Shown: piece after piece, positions 46,991-55,146 of the stretch
How positions within the stretch are numbered: the first letter of the stretch is position 1
Layout of the letters: each line of letters begins with the position of its first letter
Assembly (NCBI GenBank): GCA_026692865.1
Contig: JAPLNI010000031.1
Coordinates: 56,404 to 120,403 of the forward strand
Length of the DNA stretch: 64,000 nt
Direction: 5' to 3'
DNA from: Planctomycetota bacterium
GTDB lineage: Bacteria; Planctomycetota; Planctomycetia; Pirellulales; Pirellulaceae
Translations under genes and position numbers: made by a program
The notes under the pieces: generated by a model
What the model saw: the letters and a program-made list of their open reading frames with translations, nothing else
The model's database searches: none
Told to the model about the DNA's origin: nothing

Positions 46991-47985
46991 GAATTGCCCT
47001 TGATATTGGCGTCTGATGTTTTCGAGTCTGATTTCTTGGATTCAGGCTCGCTATCGACATTGACCTTTTCAACATCGATGTCGGTTTCAGCCTTACTGGA
47101 AGCAATTGAGCCTCCTAGGGTGGCTGCCAGCTCTTGATAGTGGGCTCGCTGCTCAGCAGTAACCTCTGGATACTGGAGGTTCATGCCTTCTAATTGGTTG
47201 GTGATAATGTCGGCAATCGCCGCACGCGAGTACCATTTGTCGTCGGCGGGGATGATATACCAGGGTGCTTGTTTGGTACTGGTATTTTCCATCATGTCTT
47301 CGAAAGCTTTTTCGTACTCCATCCAAAGCTTTCGCTCATCAAGATCGCGAGAGTTAAATTTCCATTGCTTCTCGGGTGTATTCAGTCGTTCGAGCAGTCG
47401 CTTCTTCTGTTCGTCTTGGGAAAGATGGAGATAAAACTTGATGACTTGAGTGCCTTGGTTGATCAATGCCTTCTCGAAGTTTCGGATCTCGTCGAAACGC
47501 TGAGACCATAGGTTCGAAAGCTTTTTGAATGGCGGAAGTTTTTGTGGTTCAAGAAATTCAGGATGAACCCGAACGACCAAGACCTCTTCATAGTAGGACC
47601 GATTGAAGATGCTGATCATTCCTCGTTCCGGAAGGAATCGCATGGGTCGCCACAGGAAATGGTGTTGCAGTTCTTCTGTGTTGGGCGCGCGAAAGCCATG
47701 AATACGACATCCTTGCGGATTCACCCCTTGCATCACATGTCGAATCGTTCCGTCTTTCCCAGCCGCATCCATTCCTTGTAAAATAACCAGCAACGATCGA
47801 CGCCCTTCCGCGTACAGCCGACCCTGACATTCAGTAAGCGTTGTCAAATCGTCAACCAGTGCTTGTGCGCCGTCTTTTTTTCCTTCCAACTCCTTCCCGG
47901 CCGCAGTTGAAATCTTCGATAGCCTTACCTTGTCACCCTCGGCCACACGAAATTTTTTGTGCTCAAAACGGTGCTTCTGGCCCAT
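46987..47985 (-). CDS. PPK2 family polyphosphate kinase
   Basis: A 332-residue protein of the PPK2 family, which transfers phosphate between polyphosphate and nucleotides. The P-loop is LQGMDAAGKDGT (69-80). RIHGFRAPNTEELQHHFLWR, FNRSYYEEVLVVRVHPE and the lid region with EKQWKFNSRDLDER follow. The PPK2 subclass cannot be fixed from sequence by eye. The C-terminal tail (from about 290) is a Ser/Asp/Lys-rich, disordered stretch. It is the first gene of a two-gene unit with the P-II protein, which suggests that energy or nitrogen signalling meets polyphosphate. Confidence 0.9.
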   Translation of the reverse strand: MGQKHRFEHKKFRVAEGDKVRLSKISTAAGKELEGKKDGAQALVDDLTTLTECQGRLYAEGRRSLLVILQGMDAAGKDGTIRHVMQGVNPQGCRIHGFRAPNTEELQHHFLWRPMRFLPERGMISIFNRSYYEEVLVVRVHPEFLEPQKLPPFKKLSNLWSQRFDEIRNFEKALINQGTQVIKFYLHLSQDEQKKRLLERLNTPEKQWKFNSRDLDERKLWMEYEKAFEDMMENTSTKQAPWYIIPADDKWYSRAAIADIITNQLEGMNLQYPEVTAEQRAHYQELAATLGGSIASSKAETDIDVEKVNVDSEPESKKSDSKTSDANIKGNS

Positions 47986-48147
47986 GATGGATACCTCGCG
48001 ATGGAGATCGCTATTTCTTTAAATACGTTTCAATTATTGAGGAAAATCATTCACCATCGAATACGTTCCGACGGCTTTTTAAAATTGCAGTAGATACTAT
48101 TGATCCGCATAATTTTCGAATGAAACTTAGTATAACGCAACGTCAGG

Positions 48148-48771
48148 CTAGCGACCTCCGATCTTGCGGAACAATTCGATTTGGTAGGGCCCGCGAAACA
48201 TCAACAGCAACGCATTCTCAGCCGCATATCGCCGGAAAACTTCTCGTAAAAAATGGTCTTCACCTGGCCACGGATAGGCGAACACGATTCCAAAATCGCT
48301 AAGCTCGCAATCGTGACTCAAATAAGCGGGAGGCACTCGATGAAACAGTGAGGCGTAGTCTGACTGGCAGTCGGCAATCGTTTCAGCTCCTTTGGGTAAA
48401 AAGTTTCCATGCCAGATTTCAGCTTTGATCGAATGCCTTTTCAAAAGCTTGTTTGCTTCGTCGACTAGAAAGGGCTCCGCTTCGACTCCGACTGCAGGAA
48501 GACCAGCCAACCATGCCATCGCAGTTACTACACCAAATCCGCATCCCCATTCGATAAAGGACCGTTGGTTGGAATCCTGAATCGCAATCGTCGCTTGCAA
48601 GGCGTGCCAAACGTAGGGAAAATCACAGGCTACATACTGCTCGATTGGCTGATTGTACCAATCGTCCCAAAACCTTTGGAGCAATGCATCGGCATCCGAC
48701 AAGAGCGTTGCGACTTCCGATGGAAGAGCCTGATTGTCATCAAACTGGAGCGGTATTTCTGTGAGTTTCAT
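48148..48771 (-). CDS. Class I SAM-dependent methyltransferase-like protein
   Basis: About 207 residues. FIEWGCGFGVVTAMAWLAG is motif I of Rossmann methyltransferases (WGCGFG), with VEAEP as the acidic SAM-binding residue after strand 2. The later FGIVFAYPWPGED may be part of motif IV. The substrate is not evident. The ATG at 48771 is preferred, as an ATG at 48792 adds seven residues. It is a single gene, with the dnaN operon divergent 420 bp away. Confidence 0.72.
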   Translation of the reverse strand: MKLTEIPLQFDDNQALPSEVATLLSDADALLQRFWDDWYNQPIEQYVACDFPYVWHALQATIAIQDSNQRSFIEWGCGFGVVTAMAWLAGLPAVGVEAEPFLVDEANKLLKRHSIKAEIWHGNFLPKGAETIADCQSDYASLFHRVPPAYLSHDCELSDFGIVFAYPWPGEDHFLREVFRRYAAENALLLMFRGPYQIELFRKIGGR

Positions 48772-48948
48772 AAACGTAAAGTTTACGCTCAATCATTTAT
48801 TTCGAGAACAAGTCGGTGAATAAGTCGTTCACGAACTGACTGTCAACGTCCAGCTACGAGCCATATTGAGGCTCCCAGTTTTCGCTATGTCTACCAAGCT
48901 CGAATCCATCACCATCGGGAAACCTTCAGCCGACTTCCAAAAAACGAA

Positions 48949-48957
48949 TTATCCACA
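48949..48957 (+). promoter_or_regulatory. Perfect DnaA-box consensus upstream of dnaN
   Basis: TTATCCACA matches the DnaA box exactly. It is the only full match in the dnaN spacer; a single box supports gene control more than an origin. AT-rich DNA lies between it and dnaN. Confidence 0.55.
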
Positions 48958-49122
48958 TGGCTAATCGTGTCTACCGTAGAACCTAAGTCCATATGCAGTA
49001 AGAACAAAGCATCTTTGCATAAATGGATATCGACGGAATTTGTCGAACTACAACAACTACTACAGACTTATAAAGAATTATTTTAAGAGGTCGCTTCAAG
49101 ATGTGTGCTAACCAAACTCCGT

Positions 49123-49134
49123 ACGGGTACCCGT
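49123..49134 (+). promoter_or_regulatory. 12-bp perfect palindrome upstream of dnaN
   Basis: ACGGGTACCCGT is a perfect palindrome 57 bp before the dnaN start and is followed by TTTT. It could be an operator. No binding protein is known. Confidence 0.45.
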
Positions 49135-49180
49135 TTTGCTTTACGGTCTATTGCGTTACAACATTGGAAATCACTACGTC

Positions 49181-49185
49181 AGGAG
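49181..49185 (+). promoter_or_regulatory. Ribosome binding site that fixes the dnaN start
   Basis: AGGAG lies 6 nt before ATG 49192. It excludes an in-frame upstream start at 49105, which would add 29 residues absent in the family. Confidence 0.8.
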
Positions 49186-49191
49186 AATTTG

Positions 49192-50307
49192 ATGAAGATA
49201 TCGTTTAGCCGTCCCAGTTTTGCCCAAGCCTTTCAAATCGCATCGGCGGTGACCTCGCCCAGGTCACCCAAAGAAATTCTGACCAATGTCAAAGTGGACG
49301 CGTCGGGCGAAAAGGTAACGCTGATGGCAACCGATAGCGAGGCGGGGATTCGAATCGATTTGGAAGATGTGGAGGTCATGGTCCCAGGTAAGGCGCTCCT
49401 TCCGGTCCTTCGATTTGGAAACATTTTGCGTGAAAGTAGTGACGATCGATTGGTAGTCGAGTCGTCCGAAAACCAGCTCGACATTTCTGGTTCGCAAAGC
49501 GAGTTTCACTTACCGAACGTCAATCCCGATGCGTTTCCAACCGTAGCACCTTTCGTCGAAGAGTCTTACTTCGAAGTCAGCTCCAAGCTGTTCCGAGAAC
49601 TTGTTCGACGGACCGTATTCGCTACCGATACCGAAAGCACGCGTTACGCTCTGGGAGGCGTTCTGCTCGAGATGAACGGCGAAGAAATTATTGCCGTAGC
49701 AACCGATGGCCGCCGCCTAGCGAAAATGTCTGGTCCGGGGAAATCGGTAGGTGGTTTTCAAACTTCGGGAAGCAACGTTATTGTCCCGATTAAGACACTC
49801 AGCTTGATGGAAAAGTCAATCGGCGACAATGACGAAGTGGTACAGATCGCCGCGAGACAAAACGACATCTTGGTAAGAACGCAAAGATGTATGATTTTCT
49901 CACGATTGGTAGAGGGTCGTTATCCCAACTGGCGACAGGTCATTCCAAGTCGAACAGAATCCTATAACGTAGGTTCGATCGTTGGACCATTCTTTACTTC
50001 GGTTCGGCAAGCAAGCATCGTGGCTGATCAAGAGAGTAGGGGGGTTGAATTCAACTTCCAAACGGGGAACGTAACAATGCAAACAGCAACTGCAAACGTG
50101 GGTGAATCTACAGTGCAGTTGCCTGTTGCTTACGATGGACCCGAAATGAAGATGACGTTGAATGGTTCATATGTAGGTGATTTCTTTCGAGTTCTAGAAC
50201 CCAATACAAACTTTTCGATAAATCTGAGCTCAAATACGGAGCCTGCTATTTTTAAACTGGAGGATGGTTATCTAAACGTAATCATGCCAATGGCGCGAGA
50301 TCGATAG
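49192..50307 (+). CDS. dnaN: DNA polymerase III beta clamp DnaN
   Basis: A 371-residue sliding clamp that holds the replicative polymerase on DNA. It starts MKISFSRPSFAQAFQIASAV and shows family stretches VKVDASGEKVTLMATDSE, TESTRYALGGVLLEM, AVATDGRRLAKM, LVEGRYPNWRQVIP and the end NVIMPMARDR, close to the usual MPMR. Length is typical for three clamp domains. It leads an operon with a deoxyhypusine-synthase-like gene 12 bp downstream. dnaA and recF are not adjacent in this window. Confidence 0.96.
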   Translation: MKISFSRPSFAQAFQIASAVTSPRSPKEILTNVKVDASGEKVTLMATDSEAGIRIDLEDVEVMVPGKALLPVLRFGNILRESSDDRLVVESSENQLDISGSQSEFHLPNVNPDAFPTVAPFVEESYFEVSSKLFRELVRRTVFATDTESTRYALGGVLLEMNGEEIIAVATDGRRLAKMSGPGKSVGGFQTSGSNVIVPIKTLSLMEKSIGDNDEVVQIAARQNDILVRTQRCMIFSRLVEGRYPNWRQVIPSRTESYNVGSIVGPFFTSVRQASIVADQESRGVEFNFQTGNVTMQTATANVGESTVQLPVAYDGPEMKMTLNGSYVGDFFRVLEPNTNFSINLSSNTEPAIFKLEDGYLNVIMPMARDR

Positions 50308-50319
50308 AAAAGTATATAC

Positions 50320-51297
50320 ATGAACAAAACTTCGATTCGTGAATTTATGGAGCTTAACTACTTGCACTTCAATGCAAGAGAAACGCTCGCAGCGGCCCGT
50401 GGGTATGTTGATCTTATCGAGAAGCAGAACGGGAAGATGTTTCTGGCGATGGCGGGAGCGATGAGCACCGGCGAGATTGGTATCTCGCTGGCAGAAATGA
50501 TTCGTCAAGATAAAGTACATGCGATTTGTTGCACGGCAGCGAACCTTGAAGAAGATCTTTTCAATCTCTTTGCTCACAAAGAATACAAGGTCATCGAGAA
50601 CTGGCGAGCGTTGAGCGCTCAAGACGAAATAGACTTACTCGAAAGTGGTTTCAATCGAGTTACCGATACTTGTATTCCCGAGTCGGTGATGAAGCATACG
50701 CGAAGCAGGTTGCTGGATCTTTGGAAGAAAGCCGCGGAAGAAAAGACGAGTTACTTTCCGTATGAGTACATGTATATGTTGCTGGATGATCCCGAGCTAA
50801 AGGATCTCTATCAAATACCTGTTGAGCATTCGTGGGTGATCGCTGCGAAGGAAAAGAATTTAAAGATTTTTTCACCGGGCATTGAAGACAGCACGCTTGG
50901 GAACATGTTCACCGCAGCGGTGATGGAAGGAATCGTTGCTAATCATCAAGCTCTTCGAAGTGGTACTGAACAGCTTCAATTGCTTGCCCAGTGGTATCGA
51001 AACGAATCACAAGCATCCCCTATTGGCTTTTTTCAAATCGGTGGAGGGATAGCCGGAGATTTTGCAATTTGTGCTGTTCCCATGCTGATTCAGGATCTCA
51101 GGGAGACGCAAACTCGACGTTGGGCCTATTTTGCTCAAATAAGCGATGCCGTGACCAGCTATGGAGGTTATTCTGGAGCAGTTCCCAACGAGAAAATCAC
51201 TTGGAATAAACTGACAGTAGAGACTCCAAAGTATATGATCCAAAGTGACGCGACCATTGTGGCGCCGTTGATTTTTAACTACGTCTTGAATCGTTAG
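50320..51297 (+). CDS. Deoxyhypusine-synthase family protein
   Basis: A 325-residue protein of the DHS-type NAD-dependent family. Recognised features are MAGAMSTGEIGISLAEMI, TAANLEEDLFNLF, FSPGIEDSTLGNM, FFQIGGGIAGDFAI, SGAVPNEKITWNKL and SDATIVAPLIFNYVL. Lys296 in ITWNKL aligns with the catalytic Lys of deoxyhypusine/homospermidine synthases. Bacteria lack eIF5A, so a polyamine role (homospermidine-like) is more likely. The substrate is inferred. It lies 12 bp after dnaN and directly before the ThuA-like gene. Confidence 0.87.
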   Translation: MNKTSIREFMELNYLHFNARETLAAARGYVDLIEKQNGKMFLAMAGAMSTGEIGISLAEMIRQDKVHAICCTAANLEEDLFNLFAHKEYKVIENWRALSAQDEIDLLESGFNRVTDTCIPESVMKHTRSRLLDLWKKAAEEKTSYFPYEYMYMLLDDPELKDLYQIPVEHSWVIAAKEKNLKIFSPGIEDSTLGNMFTAAVMEGIVANHQALRSGTEQLQLLAQWYRNESQASPIGFFQIGGGIAGDFAICAVPMLIQDLRETQTRRWAYFAQISDAVTSYGGYSGAVPNEKITWNKLTVETPKYMIQSDATIVAPLIFNYVLNR

Positions 51298-51309
51298 TAG
51301 GTGGATGAA

Positions 51310-52305
51310 ATGAATAGCGGGACAAGTTCTTGGCATCGAGCGTTGGTTTGTTGTGCGTTGGCTCTCGTTTCGTGCGGCCTTTCGCAGCAGTCTGTTGGAG
51401 CCGAACGTACTAAAGTCTTGATCGTCGATGGTCAAAACAATCATGATTTTTGGCCTAAAACCACAATGATGATGAAACGTTACTTTGAAGAGAGTGGTTT
51501 ATTCTCAGTAGATATCGCACGGACAAAATACACTTGGAAGGGTGACGAGTGGCTTGGCAGGTATCCACTCAACGATGGTGTGAATCGTGAGTCGCTCAAG
51601 GAGCCCAAGGCAGATCCCGATTTTGCTCCTGATTTTTCAAAGTACCAAGTTGTCGTTTCCAACTTCGGAAATTCGGCTGCTGATTGGCCTGAAAAAACAA
51701 AAGTTGCCTTTGAAGAGTTTGTAGGGAAGGGTGGCGGATTCGTCGCCGTTCATGCTGCTGATAACAGTTTCGGAAATTGGAAAGAGTACAACCTCATGAC
51801 TGGCCTGGGAGGATGGGGCGGTCGCAATGACAAGGTCGGCTTGTACGTTTTCTTCGATGATTCCGGTAAGATGATTCGCGATCAATCGCCTGGTAAGGTA
51901 GGTAGCCACGGCAAACAACATCCTTTCGAAGTTGTCATCCGCGATGCAGACCATCCGATTACCAAGGGACTTCCACGCAACTGGATGCATGCTCAGGATG
52001 AGCTCTATGACAAGCTGCGAGGTCCTGCCGAATCCATGAACGTCTTGGCAACTGCGTTTGCTTCCAAATCTGTCGGAGGCACCGATCGACATGAACCTGT
52101 AGCGATGACGATCGATTACAAGCAAGGTCGCGTTTTTCATTCACCACTTGGGCATGCAGACTACTCGTTTGAGTGTGTTGGCTTTATCACGTTGCTTCTG
52201 CGTGGAACCGAGTGGGCTGCGACGGGTAAAGTTACTCAACAAACAGTTCCTGCTGATTTTCCTACAATCGATAAAGAATCAAAGCGTAAATTTGATGGTC
52301 CTTGA
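51310..52305 (+). CDS. Exported ThuA-like protein
   Basis: About 331 residues with a signal peptide (ALVCCALALVSCGLSQQSVGA). The body matches the ThuA-like fold (glutamine-amidotransferase type): VLIVDGQNNHDFWPKT, GGGFVAVHAADNSF, DHPITKGLPRNWMHAQDELY and GRVFHSPLGHADYS. ThuA-like proteins are linked to trehalose or other sugar use in planctomycetes; the reaction is not established. The ATG at 51310 is preferred over GTG 51301, which overlaps the previous stop region. Its 3' end runs into the DciA-type gene. Confidence 0.82.
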   Translation: MNSGTSSWHRALVCCALALVSCGLSQQSVGAERTKVLIVDGQNNHDFWPKTTMMMKRYFEESGLFSVDIARTKYTWKGDEWLGRYPLNDGVNRESLKEPKADPDFAPDFSKYQVVVSNFGNSAADWPEKTKVAFEEFVGKGGGFVAVHAADNSFGNWKEYNLMTGLGGWGGRNDKVGLYVFFDDSGKMIRDQSPGKVGSHGKQHPFEVVIRDADHPITKGLPRNWMHAQDELYDKLRGPAESMNVLATAFASKSVGGTDRHEPVAMTIDYKQGRVFHSPLGHADYSFECVGFITLLLRGTEWAATGKVTQQTVPADFPTIDKESKRKFDGP

Positions 52306-52307
52306 TC

Positions 52308-52685
52308 ATGGATGAAAAAAGCCAATCAGATGCAATGGATGCGATCGAAGAAGCGAATCTGATTCACGATCTTGCAAATCGTTCTGCACCTTATATTCCA
52401 CGTGCCAAGAAGATTGGTACGCTGGTGCGGAAACTTATGGTATCGCGAGGCATTAGCGACGAGCAATCGGCGATGATGACTCAGGAGCAATGGAGGATTG
52501 CTGCGGGGCCAGCACTTGCTCAGTACACCACACCGGGCAACATATCACGGGGCATTTTGTATGTCGCCGTCTCGGATAATCTGGTCTTACAGGAATTGCA
52601 TTTCAGCAAGAAAAAGATCCTGACGAGCTTAATAACGGCACTCCCTGATTTCAAGATACGAGATTTGAAGTTTAGGATTCAATAG
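52308..52685 (+). CDS. DciA-like (DUF721) replicative helicase-loading protein
   Basis: A 125-residue protein with the DUF721/DciA layout: an N-terminal region (APYIPRAKKIGTLVRKLM) and a KH-like part (WRIAAGPALAQYTTPGNI, RGILYVAVSDNLVLQELHF, then the basic KKKILTSLI). DciA loads the replicative helicase in bacteria without DnaC. It is encoded near dnaN, as in many phyla. The ATG at 52308 is taken; a TTG two codons upstream overlaps the ThuA stop. Confidence 0.8.
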   Translation: MDEKSQSDAMDAIEEANLIHDLANRSAPYIPRAKKIGTLVRKLMVSRGISDEQSAMMTQEQWRIAAGPALAQYTTPGNISRGILYVAVSDNLVLQELHFSKKKILTSLITALPDFKIRDLKFRIQ

Positions 52686-52725
52686 TTCTCGATAGTCATT
52701 CATTTCGTTGATAGGTTTTAATCGC

Positions 52726-53943
52726 ATGAAGTTGCCTCAAGGTTTCCGTTTCGCAGGAGTTTCAGCAGGGATCAAAAGTCGACAGGGAGCGCTTGATGTA
52801 ACGCTGATTGTTTCGGATTCGGATTGCACTGCAGCGGGGGTCTACACGACGAACCAAGTTGTTGCAGCACCGGTTGTGGTATCACGATCGCGAACGCCTA
52901 ATGAACGCTTTCGAGGAATCGTTGTCAACAGCGGCAACGCAAACGCGTGCACGGGCTCTCGCGGCATGAACGACGCAATTGAAATGGGAAAAATTGCCGC
53001 GAGAGCTGTTTCGGCCGCCAATCCAACACAGACGGCTGCATCCGAGGATCAATGGATTGTGATGAGCACTGGGATCATTGGGCGATTTTTGCCGATGGAT
53101 AAAGTTGCAAGTGGTATCGAAGCGGCCGCGAAGGCATTGGCTACTGGGGAACAGGCTTACTTGAATGCAGCGGACGGAATCTTGACGACCGATATTGCTC
53201 GGAAAATTGGCGACCGCGAAGTTCTGCTTCCATCGGGCAAGAGGGTTTCGATTGTTGGGATGGCTAAGGGTGCAGGAATGATTGGTCCCAAGATGGCGAC
53301 CATGCTCGGATGTTTGATAACGGATGCTGCACTTTCGGCGAATCAAGCTCAGCGATTGCTTCAGCAGGCTGCAAATCGCTCATTCAACTGCATCAGTGTA
53401 GAAGGACATACGAGCACGAATGATTCGCTCGTTTTATTGGCGTCGCGACCAACTGTGGAATCGCCCGCACTGAGTCAAGAAGATGAACAAAGTTTTGCGA
53501 TTGCGTTGACCGAAATTTGCATTGAGATTGCTAAGAAAATTCCCGACGATGGCGAAGGTGCGACGCATTTAATAGAAATAGATATTGATGGAGCATCTAA
53601 CGATGCCGACGCAGACAAAATCGCTAGGTCCGTTGCAATGAGTAATTTGGTGAAGACGGCGATCACCGGCGGCGATCCGAATTGGGGAAGAATTGTGTCA
53701 GCGGTCGGCTACGCGGGAGTTCCCATCCGAACGGAAGTCCTATCCTTGCAATTGAACGGCATTCATTTGTTCGATAAAGGCGAGCCGTTGCCATTCTCGG
53801 CAGCGGAGGTTAGTAGCTCGATCAAGTCGAAAAAACTCACAAAAATCGAGCTTTTGGTAGGCTATGGAGCTGGAAAAGCGACACACTGGACAACCGATTT
53901 GAACGCCGAGTACGTCCGATTCAATTCGGAGTACACGACATAG
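52726..53943 (+). CDS. argJ: Bifunctional ornithine acetyltransferase / N-acetylglutamate synthase ArgJ
   Basis: A 405-residue enzyme that moves the acetyl group from N-acetylornithine to glutamate in arginine synthesis. It self-cleaves before the nucleophile in the KMATMLG motif (Thr192). Other landmarks are NSGNANACTG (68-77), STGIIGRFLPM, GMAKGAGMIGP and GGDPNWGRIVSAVGYAG. The start ATG at 52726 gives the family N-terminus; a start six codons upstream is possible. It is 40 bp after the DciA-like gene. Confidence 0.95.
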   Translation: MKLPQGFRFAGVSAGIKSRQGALDVTLIVSDSDCTAAGVYTTNQVVAAPVVVSRSRTPNERFRGIVVNSGNANACTGSRGMNDAIEMGKIAARAVSAANPTQTAASEDQWIVMSTGIIGRFLPMDKVASGIEAAAKALATGEQAYLNAADGILTTDIARKIGDREVLLPSGKRVSIVGMAKGAGMIGPKMATMLGCLITDAALSANQAQRLLQQAANRSFNCISVEGHTSTNDSLVLLASRPTVESPALSQEDEQSFAIALTEICIEIAKKIPDDGEGATHLIEIDIDGASNDADADKIARSVAMSNLVKTAITGGDPNWGRIVSAVGYAGVPIRTEVLSLQLNGIHLFDKGEPLPFSAAEVSSSIKSKKLTKIELLVGYGAGKATHWTTDLNAEYVRFNSEYTT

Positions 53944-54120
53944 AGGTTCGCCTTTCGAAATGGGCGCCAATGTGTACACTGGGAGGCTCTTTTATTGTTT
54001 CAGTACTTTGATATCCAGTGATTCGGGTAAATCGAATCACAAAAGTTTGCAGATCGAGCAAAACAGTTGACTACGCAATCTCATCTTCACTTAAGTGGCC
54101 GATCCAAGCTTGGTAAGCTG

Positions 54121-55143
54121 ATGGGTGTCAAGATCGCGGCGACTGGTTCTTACGTTCCCGAGCATGTTGTCACGAATGAAGACCTCAACGCACTGGGTTG
54201 CGATAGCGACTGGATTGTGCAAAGAACGGGGATACGCGAGCGGCGTCGCGCTGCACCGGGCCAAGCTACAAGCGATTTGGCTTATGCTGCAGCAGTCGAC
54301 TGTTTGGCAAACGCAAACCTGCAAGCTGAAGAAGTAGATCTTATTCTTGTCGCAACGATCACGCCAGATTTTTTGACCCCGTCGACCGCGTGCCTTTTGC
54401 AGCGTCAATTGGGATGTGTAGCACCTGCGATGGATATCAATGCGGCTTGTGCAGGGTTCATGTATGGGCTGGTGACGGCAGCGAACTTCATTAAAACCGG
54501 AGCATCCAAAAAGGCTTTGATTATCGGTAGCGAAGTGATGAGCAACACAATCAATCCTTCGGACATCAAAACGTATCCACTCTTTGGTGATGGAGCAGGT
54601 GCTGCGTTATTGGTTGCTGACGACACTAGCGTTGACGACTTGAGTGATGAGACTTCCGGCCAGCTGGCCGGACAACTGACATCTGGGCTGTTGGCATACA
54701 CCTTGGGTGCTGAAGGTTGTGGTGGCCAGATGTTGTGTATACCTGGGGGTGGCTCGCGGGCACCACTAACGGCAGAAGGAATCGATCATGGTCAGCAATA
54801 TCTGACGATGGATGGACGCGGCGTTTTTAAGTGGGCGGTACGTGTGGTCAATGATAGCTGTCGCGATTGCTTACTTTATGCGGGTGTTGATTTCAGTGAT
54901 ATCGATCGAGTCATCTTGCATCAAGCCAATATTCGAATCATTGACTCGGCCGTTAGTGATTTTGGTATTCCATCGGATCGAGTCGTTGTCAATCTAGATC
55001 GATACGGTAACACCTCGGCGGCGAGTATCCCAATCGCCTTGGACGATGCTAATCGGCAAGGACTTTTGAAGCGTGGGGACAACGTTTTGTTATGCGGCTT
55101 TGGATCGGGTTTGTCGTGGGGTACAGCACTTATCCGCTGGTAG
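54121..55143 (+). CDS. fabH: Beta-ketoacyl-ACP synthase III FabH
   Basis: A 340-residue condensing enzyme that starts fatty-acid chains from acetyl-CoA and malonyl-ACP. The catalytic triad is visible: Cys110 (NAACAGFMYGL), His267 (LHQANIRI) and Asn297 (YGNTSAASIP). Conserved DWIVQRTGIRERR and DGAGAALL are present. The ATG at 54121 gives the family start; an upstream TTG at 54067 would add 18 residues. It is the last gene of the block, and its stop lies 3 bp from the stop of the convergent kinase-tubulin gene. No other fab gene is adjacent. Confidence 0.95.
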   Translation: MGVKIAATGSYVPEHVVTNEDLNALGCDSDWIVQRTGIRERRRAAPGQATSDLAYAAAVDCLANANLQAEEVDLILVATITPDFLTPSTACLLQRQLGCVAPAMDINAACAGFMYGLVTAANFIKTGASKKALIIGSEVMSNTINPSDIKTYPLFGDGAGAALLVADDTSVDDLSDETSGQLAGQLTSGLLAYTLGAEGCGGQMLCIPGGGSRAPLTAEGIDHGQQYLTMDGRGVFKWAVRVVNDSCRDCLLYAGVDFSDIDRVILHQANIRIIDSAVSDFGIPSDRVVVNLDRYGNTSAASIPIALDDANRQGLLKRGDNVLLCGFGSGLSWGTALIRW

Positions 55144-55146
55144 CAA

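Noticed and set aside
48793..49191. Replication origin at dnaN
   Set aside because: Only one DnaA box is seen and dnaA is not nearby; recorded as possible dnaN control instead.
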